From Streptomyces sp. CB02261 (GTDB taxonomy: Bacteria > Actinomycetota > Actinomycetes > Streptomycetales > Streptomycetaceae): a stretch of 64,000 nucleotides of DNA. Position 1 is the stretch's first letter; each line of letters starts with the position of its first letter. Positions 60,830 to 64,000 of this stretch are shown here, one piece after another. The stretch lies in contig NZ_LIVX01000004.1 of NCBI RefSeq assembly GCF_001905665.1, positions 123,705-187,704 of the forward strand. Direction: 5' to 3'. The notes under the pieces are model-generated. The model was given only the letters and a program-made list of their open reading frames with translations. It made no database searches and had not been told where the DNA came from. Made by a program: the position numbers and the translations under genes.

Positions 60830-62611
60830 TCAGCGTCGGGCATATTCGCGGAAGCCGCGCCCCGTCTTGCGGCCCAGGCAGCCCGCCGCCACCAGGTGCT
60901 CCAGGAGCGGAGCCGGGGCGAGGCCCGGGTCGCGGAACTCGCGGTGCAGCACCTGCTCGATCGCGAGGGAGACGTCCAGACCGACCACGTCGAGGAGTTC
61001 GAACGGGCCCATCGGGTACCCGCCGCCCAGCTTCATCGCCGCGTCGATGTCGTCGAGGGTCGCGTAGTGGTCCTGGACCATCTTGATCGCGTTGTTCAGG
61101 TACGGGAAGAGCAGGGCGTTCACGATGAAGCCGGCCCGGTCGCCGCAGTCCACCGGGTGCTTGCGGATCCTCGTGGTGACCTCGCGCACGGTCGCGTGGA
61201 CGTCGTCGCCGGTGAGGACCGTACGGACGATCTCGACCAGCTTCATCGCGGGCGCCGGGTTGAAGAAGTGCATCCCGATGACGTCCTGCGGACGCGAGGT
61301 CGCGCGGGCGCAGGCCACGACCGGCAGCGAGGAGGTCGTGGTGGCCAGCACCGCGCCCGGCTTGCAGATCTTGTCGAGCCGGGCGAACAGCTCCTGCTTG
61401 ATCCCCAGGTCCTCGGCGACCGCCTCGACGGCCAGGTCGACCTCGGAGAAGGCGTCGAGGGTGCCCGCCGCGGTGATCAGGCCCAGCGTCGTGTCCCGTG
61501 CCTCGGCCGTCATCCGGCCCTTGTCGACGGAGCGGGCCAGCGACTTCGCGATCCGGGCCTTGGCCGTGTCCGCCTTCTCCTGGGAGCGGGCGGCGAGCAC
61601 GACCTCGTACCCGGCCTTGGCGAAGACCTCGGCGATGCCGGAGGCCATCGTGCCCGAGCCGGCGACGCCCACCGAGCGCACCTCGCGGCCGGCGCTGGCC
61701 TCCGCCGAGCCGAGCGGCGTCAGCGCGTCCCGCACCACCTCACCGGAGCCCGGCGCCGCGTACGTGTAGAAGCCTCGGCCCGACTTGCGGCCGGTCAGCC
61801 CGGCCTCGCTGAGCTGCTTGAGGATCGGCGCCGGGGCGTGCAGCCGGTCGTGGGAGTCCGCGTACATGGCCTCCAGGACCGTACGGGCGGTGTCCACGCC
61901 GATCAGGTCGAGCAGCGCCAGTGGGCCCATCGGGAGGCCGCAGCCGAGCCGCATGGCCGCGTCGATGTCCTCGCGGGAGGCGTACTTCGCCTCGTACATG
62001 GCGGCGGCCTGGTTCAGATAGCCGAAGAGCAGCCCGTCCGCGATGAAACCGGCCCGGTCTCCGACCGCCACCGGTTCCTTGCCGAGGTCGTGGGCCAATC
62101 GGGTGACGGCGTCGACGGCCCGCGGGTCGGTCAGCACCGAGGAGACCACCTCGACCAGCTTCATGGCCTGGACCGGGGTGAAGAAGTGCAGGCCGAGAAC
62201 CCGCTCGGGGTGCGCCGAGTCGGCGGCGAGCCGGGTGACGGAGAGCGCGTTGGTGCCCGTGGCCAGGACGGTGTCGGGCCGCACGATGCCGTCGAGGGCC
62301 CGGAAGACCTCGTGCTTCGCCTCGTACGACTCGGGCACGACCTCGATCACCAGGTCCGCGTCGGCGGCCGCGTGGAGGTCGGAGAAGGTACGGAAGCGGG
62401 CCAGGACGTCCTGCCGCTCCTCCTCGGTGATCCGCTCGCGGGCCACCGCGCGGGCGGTGGAGGCCTCCAGGGCGGCGACGGCCTGGGCGGCGGCGGTGTC
62501 GCTGATGTCGATGCCGATGACCTCGCGGCCGGCGCGGACCAGGACATCGGCGATACCGGTGCCCATGGTGCCGAGACCGACGACGGCGATGGTGGAGAGA
62601 GGGGTGTCCAT
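60830..62611 (-). CDS. Tandem-fused 3-hydroxyacyl-CoA (3-hydroxybutyryl-CoA) dehydrogenase
   Basis: A 593-aa protein made of two complete 3-hydroxyacyl-CoA dehydrogenase units of about 290 aa. Each has an NAD fold (AVVGLGTMGTGIADVLVRAG at 9-28; VGVAGSGTMASGIAEVFAKAG near 312), the catalytic His-Glu region (LGLHFFTPVQAMKLVEVV; IGMHFFNPAPAMKLVEIV), DRAGFI, and the GRKSGRGFY / GRKTGRGF end. Single-domain versions are normal for this reaction (acetoacetyl-CoA to 3-hydroxybutyryl-CoA), which precedes crotonyl-CoA and ccr. ATG 62611 has AGGAG 7 nt upstream. Confidence 0.93.
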   Translation of the reverse strand: MDTPLSTIAVVGLGTMGTGIADVLVRAGREVIGIDISDTAAAQAVAALEASTARAVARERITEEERQDVLARFRTFSDLHAAADADLVIEVVPESYEAKHEVFRALDGIVRPDTVLATGTNALSVTRLAADSAHPERVLGLHFFTPVQAMKLVEVVSSVLTDPRAVDAVTRLAHDLGKEPVAVGDRAGFIADGLLFGYLNQAAAMYEAKYASREDIDAAMRLGCGLPMGPLALLDLIGVDTARTVLEAMYADSHDRLHAPAPILKQLSEAGLTGRKSGRGFYTYAAPGSGEVVRDALTPLGSAEASAGREVRSVGVAGSGTMASGIAEVFAKAGYEVVLAARSQEKADTAKARIAKSLARSVDKGRMTAEARDTTLGLITAAGTLDAFSEVDLAVEAVAEDLGIKQELFARLDKICKPGAVLATTTSSLPVVACARATSRPQDVIGMHFFNPAPAMKLVEIVRTVLTGDDVHATVREVTTRIRKHPVDCGDRAGFIVNALLFPYLNNAIKMVQDHYATLDDIDAAMKLGGGYPMGPFELLDVVGLDVSLAIEQVLHREFRDPGLAPAPLLEHLVAAGCLGRKTGRGFREYARR

Positions 62612-62940
62612 CAGGGGACTCCTGAGAGGAAGAGTGACGACTGAGGGCAGAGCGTGCGAGGGCGATACGCGAGGGTGAGCCGCTGAATTGCACGAAGGAA
62701 GGCGTGCGGAGGAAGGCCCGAAGAAAGGGCGGTGCCCGGTGAAAAGGGCCGACGGACTCTGTCCCGGAGCCACGTCGAAACTGCCGAACCGACGAAACGC
62801 TCACAACGGCTGCGTCACCAGGCCGAAGTGAGAAGCGCGGGTGGTGTCCCGCTCACCTGAGACTAACCGGCCGGTAACGAGCGCGCCAGTCCCGGGAAGT
62901 TGAGGAAAATGTGATCTGGATCGCGGATAGGCTCGGATTC
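62612..62940. other. Divergent intergenic region, 329 bp
   Basis: It separates the minus-strand dehydrogenase from the plus-strand HEAT gene. A purine-rich stretch on the plus strand at about 62690-62747 means the dehydrogenase leader would be pyrimidine-rich. A perfect palindrome ACCGGCCGGT lies at 62866-62875 inside CTAACCGGCCGGTAACG and may be an operator. TAGGCT (62928-62933) is the -10 box for the HEAT gene. Confidence 0.5.
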
Positions 62941-63546
62941 ATGGAATGCGCCGAGGATCCGGAATTCTGCTCGATGATCGATCGATTGCGGGACGAGATC
63001 GAAAAGGACTCCGGAGAGGTCCCGACGGCATTCGAACATCTTCTGCGAACGGCCGATCCCGAAGAGCTCCACCGCGTCCTCACCGCGCCCGCGCAGCCCC
63101 TCTGGGCCCGCGAGATCGCCGCCTACCTCCTCGGCGTCGCCGGTGACCCCCGTGCCTTCGAGGCGCTCGTGCTCTTCCTCAACCACCGGGACCCGGAGCG
63201 CTGCGTCACCGCCGCCCACGCCCTCACCCGGCTCGGTGATCCGCGCACCGCCCGCGCGGCCGCCGCTCTCGCCACCAACGAACTCCGGGTCGCCTACGCG
63301 CTGCTGCCGGTCCGGCTGCTCGCCGAACTCCGCGCCCCCGAGTCCGTCCCGGCCCTGATCACCGTCCTCGAACGGCGCCTCCCCGCCGACGACCCCCACT
63401 GGCGGGTCGGCCTCGCCTGTGTCGAGGCGCTCGGAGCCCTCGGAGACCCCAGGGCCCGCCCCGCCCTGGAGGCCGCGCTCCCGCACCCCCGGCTCGGCGC
63501 GGCGGCCGAGCGGTCCCTGACCCGGCTCGCCCCGGCCGACGGGTAG
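62941..63546 (+). CDS. HEAT-repeat protein (often mislabelled adenylosuccinate lyase)
   Basis: A 201-aa helical protein with HEAT/PBS-lyase-like repeats: REIAAYLLGVAGDPRAFEALVLFL, CVTAAHALTRLGDPRTARAAAAL, CVEALGALGDPRARPALEAAL. No catalytic residues of adenylosuccinate lyase are present; similar Streptomyces proteins carry that name wrongly. Probably a protein-interaction scaffold. ATG 62941 is chosen because TAGGCT lies 7 nt upstream (leaderless); a GTG at 62911 is an alternative. Confidence 0.85.
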   Translation: MECAEDPEFCSMIDRLRDEIEKDSGEVPTAFEHLLRTADPEELHRVLTAPAQPLWAREIAAYLLGVAGDPRAFEALVLFLNHRDPERCVTAAHALTRLGDPRTARAAAALATNELRVAYALLPVRLLAELRAPESVPALITVLERRLPADDPHWRVGLACVEALGALGDPRARPALEAALPHPRLGAAAERSLTRLAPADG

Positions 63547-63566
63547 GCGGGCGGACCGGCGACGCG

Positions 63567-64000
63567 TCAGCGCAGCAGGCGCAGGCCCGCCCCGGCGCCG
63601 CCGGCCGTGTCGAGGTCCGGCGTCCGCTCCGGCTCCGGCACCAGGGCGAACGCCTCGATCTCCATGAGCAGTTCCGGCCGGACGAGCGCCGACACCTGCA
63701 CCGCGGAACTCGCCGGCAGCGGCGTCCCCGCGAAACGCGCGTCCCGTGCCTCCCGCACCGCGGGGAGGTGGGCCACGTCCGTCACGTAGTACGTGAGCTT
63801 GACCACGTCCTCGAAGCCGGCGCCCGCGGCGGCGAGACAGCGGTCCAGGTTCGCGAAGACCTGCCGCGCCTGCGCCCCCGCGTCCCCCTCACCGACCACC
63901 GCGCCGGACGCGTCGAGGGCGCACTGCCCGGATATCGCGACGAAGCGGCCCGTCCCCCACACGACATGGCTGTACTGCGGGCTGGCGGCGATGCCGTCGG
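63567..64000 (-). CDS. RidA-family protein (partial, 5' end beyond window)
   Basis: 144 codons are visible; the start lies outside the window. The sequence SPQYSHVVWGTGRFVAISGQ, QVFANLDRCLAAAGAGFEDVVKLTYYVTD and SSAVQVSALVRPELLMEIEA matches the RidA/YER057c/UK114 fold, whose typical members deaminate reactive enamine/imine intermediates. The Arg of the active-site PxRxx motif that true RidA carries near the C-terminus is replaced by VSALVRPELLMEIEA context (Arg present but shifted), so enzymatic activity is uncertain. Ends with an Ala/Gly-rich tail. Confidence 0.85.
   Translation of the reverse strand, partial: DGIAASPQYSHVVWGTGRFVAISGQCALDASGAVVGEGDAGAQARQVFANLDRCLAAAGAGFEDVVKLTYYVTDVAHLPAVREARDARFAGTPLPASSAVQVSALVRPELLMEIEAFALVPEPERTPDLDTAGGAGAGLRLLR

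Overview
The window is a piece of an actinomycete chromosome, almost certainly Streptomyces: G+C is very high in every gene, third codon positions are nearly all G or C, GTG starts are frequent, and many genes lack a Shine-Dalgarno sequence but carry a TAnnnT box 6-8 nt before the start codon (leaderless mRNA). Gene content and order look like chromosomal core and near-core Streptomyces DNA; I see no prophage, transposase, CRISPR array, tRNA or rRNA.

Layout. 1-2263: end of an exopolysaccharide-type locus (partial GT2 glycosyltransferase and a UDP-glucuronate decarboxylase-like enzyme) with a two-hairpin leader between them. 2747-5831: an integral membrane protein and a secreted lectin-SGNH esterase. 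5858-8576: an operon for a membrane protein, a winged-helix regulator and an ABC-2 exporter behind a promoter overlapped by two palindromes. 8735-11606: small conserved proteins and a stress-type set (HdeD-like, CsbD, DUF2254). 11779-15041: pcaL, an MBL hydrolase, xthA and a small conserved protein. 15178-18374: gluABCD amino-acid uptake. 18414-24053: secreted CocE-type hydrolase, cytochrome P450, a hypothetical protein, gamma-glutamyltranspeptidase. 24211-28575: a methionine aminopeptidase/XRE divergent pair, an SDR/HxlR divergent pair, an F420-type PPOX protein and a large Pro/Ala-rich protein.

28709-33404 is a pyrimidine/hydantoin catabolic operon (nitrilase-family amidohydrolase, class III aminotransferase, dihydropyrimidinase, LLM F420 oxidoreductase) with a clear promoter and operator. 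33438-43724 holds an orphan sugar-binding lipoprotein, a secreted trypsin-like protease, hisN, a phytoene-desaturase-like FAD enzyme, a YrdC/Sua5 protein, a metallophosphoesterase, an Ada-AlkA fusion with ogt, an orphan VapB-like protein and glycerate kinase. 44251-50542 is a PucR-type regulator divergent from a complete branched-chain amino-acid ABC system (livFGHM plus binding protein).

51746-62611 is one long minus-strand block: a fused tandem 3-hydroxyacyl-CoA dehydrogenase, a TetR regulator, then ccr, ecm, mcl, a MaoC hydratase and an acyl-CoA dehydrogenase. These are enzymes of the ethylmalonyl-CoA pathway, which assimilates acetyl-CoA and also supplies ethylmalonyl- and methylmalonyl-CoA for polyketides. 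Psd and pssA (phosphatidylethanolamine synthesis) follow. ccr has a strong promoter with a perfect palindrome next to the -35 box and a leader of about 217 nt. The window ends with a HEAT-repeat protein and the C-terminal part of a RidA protein.

No wholly new system is obvious. The most informative signals are regulatory: the double operator at 5858-5901, the alternative hairpins at 1017-1086, the 32-bp divergent leaderless promoter pair at 24979-25010, the pyrimidine-operon operator at 28709-28768, -10 boxes built from upstream stop codons, and the ccr operator-promoter.
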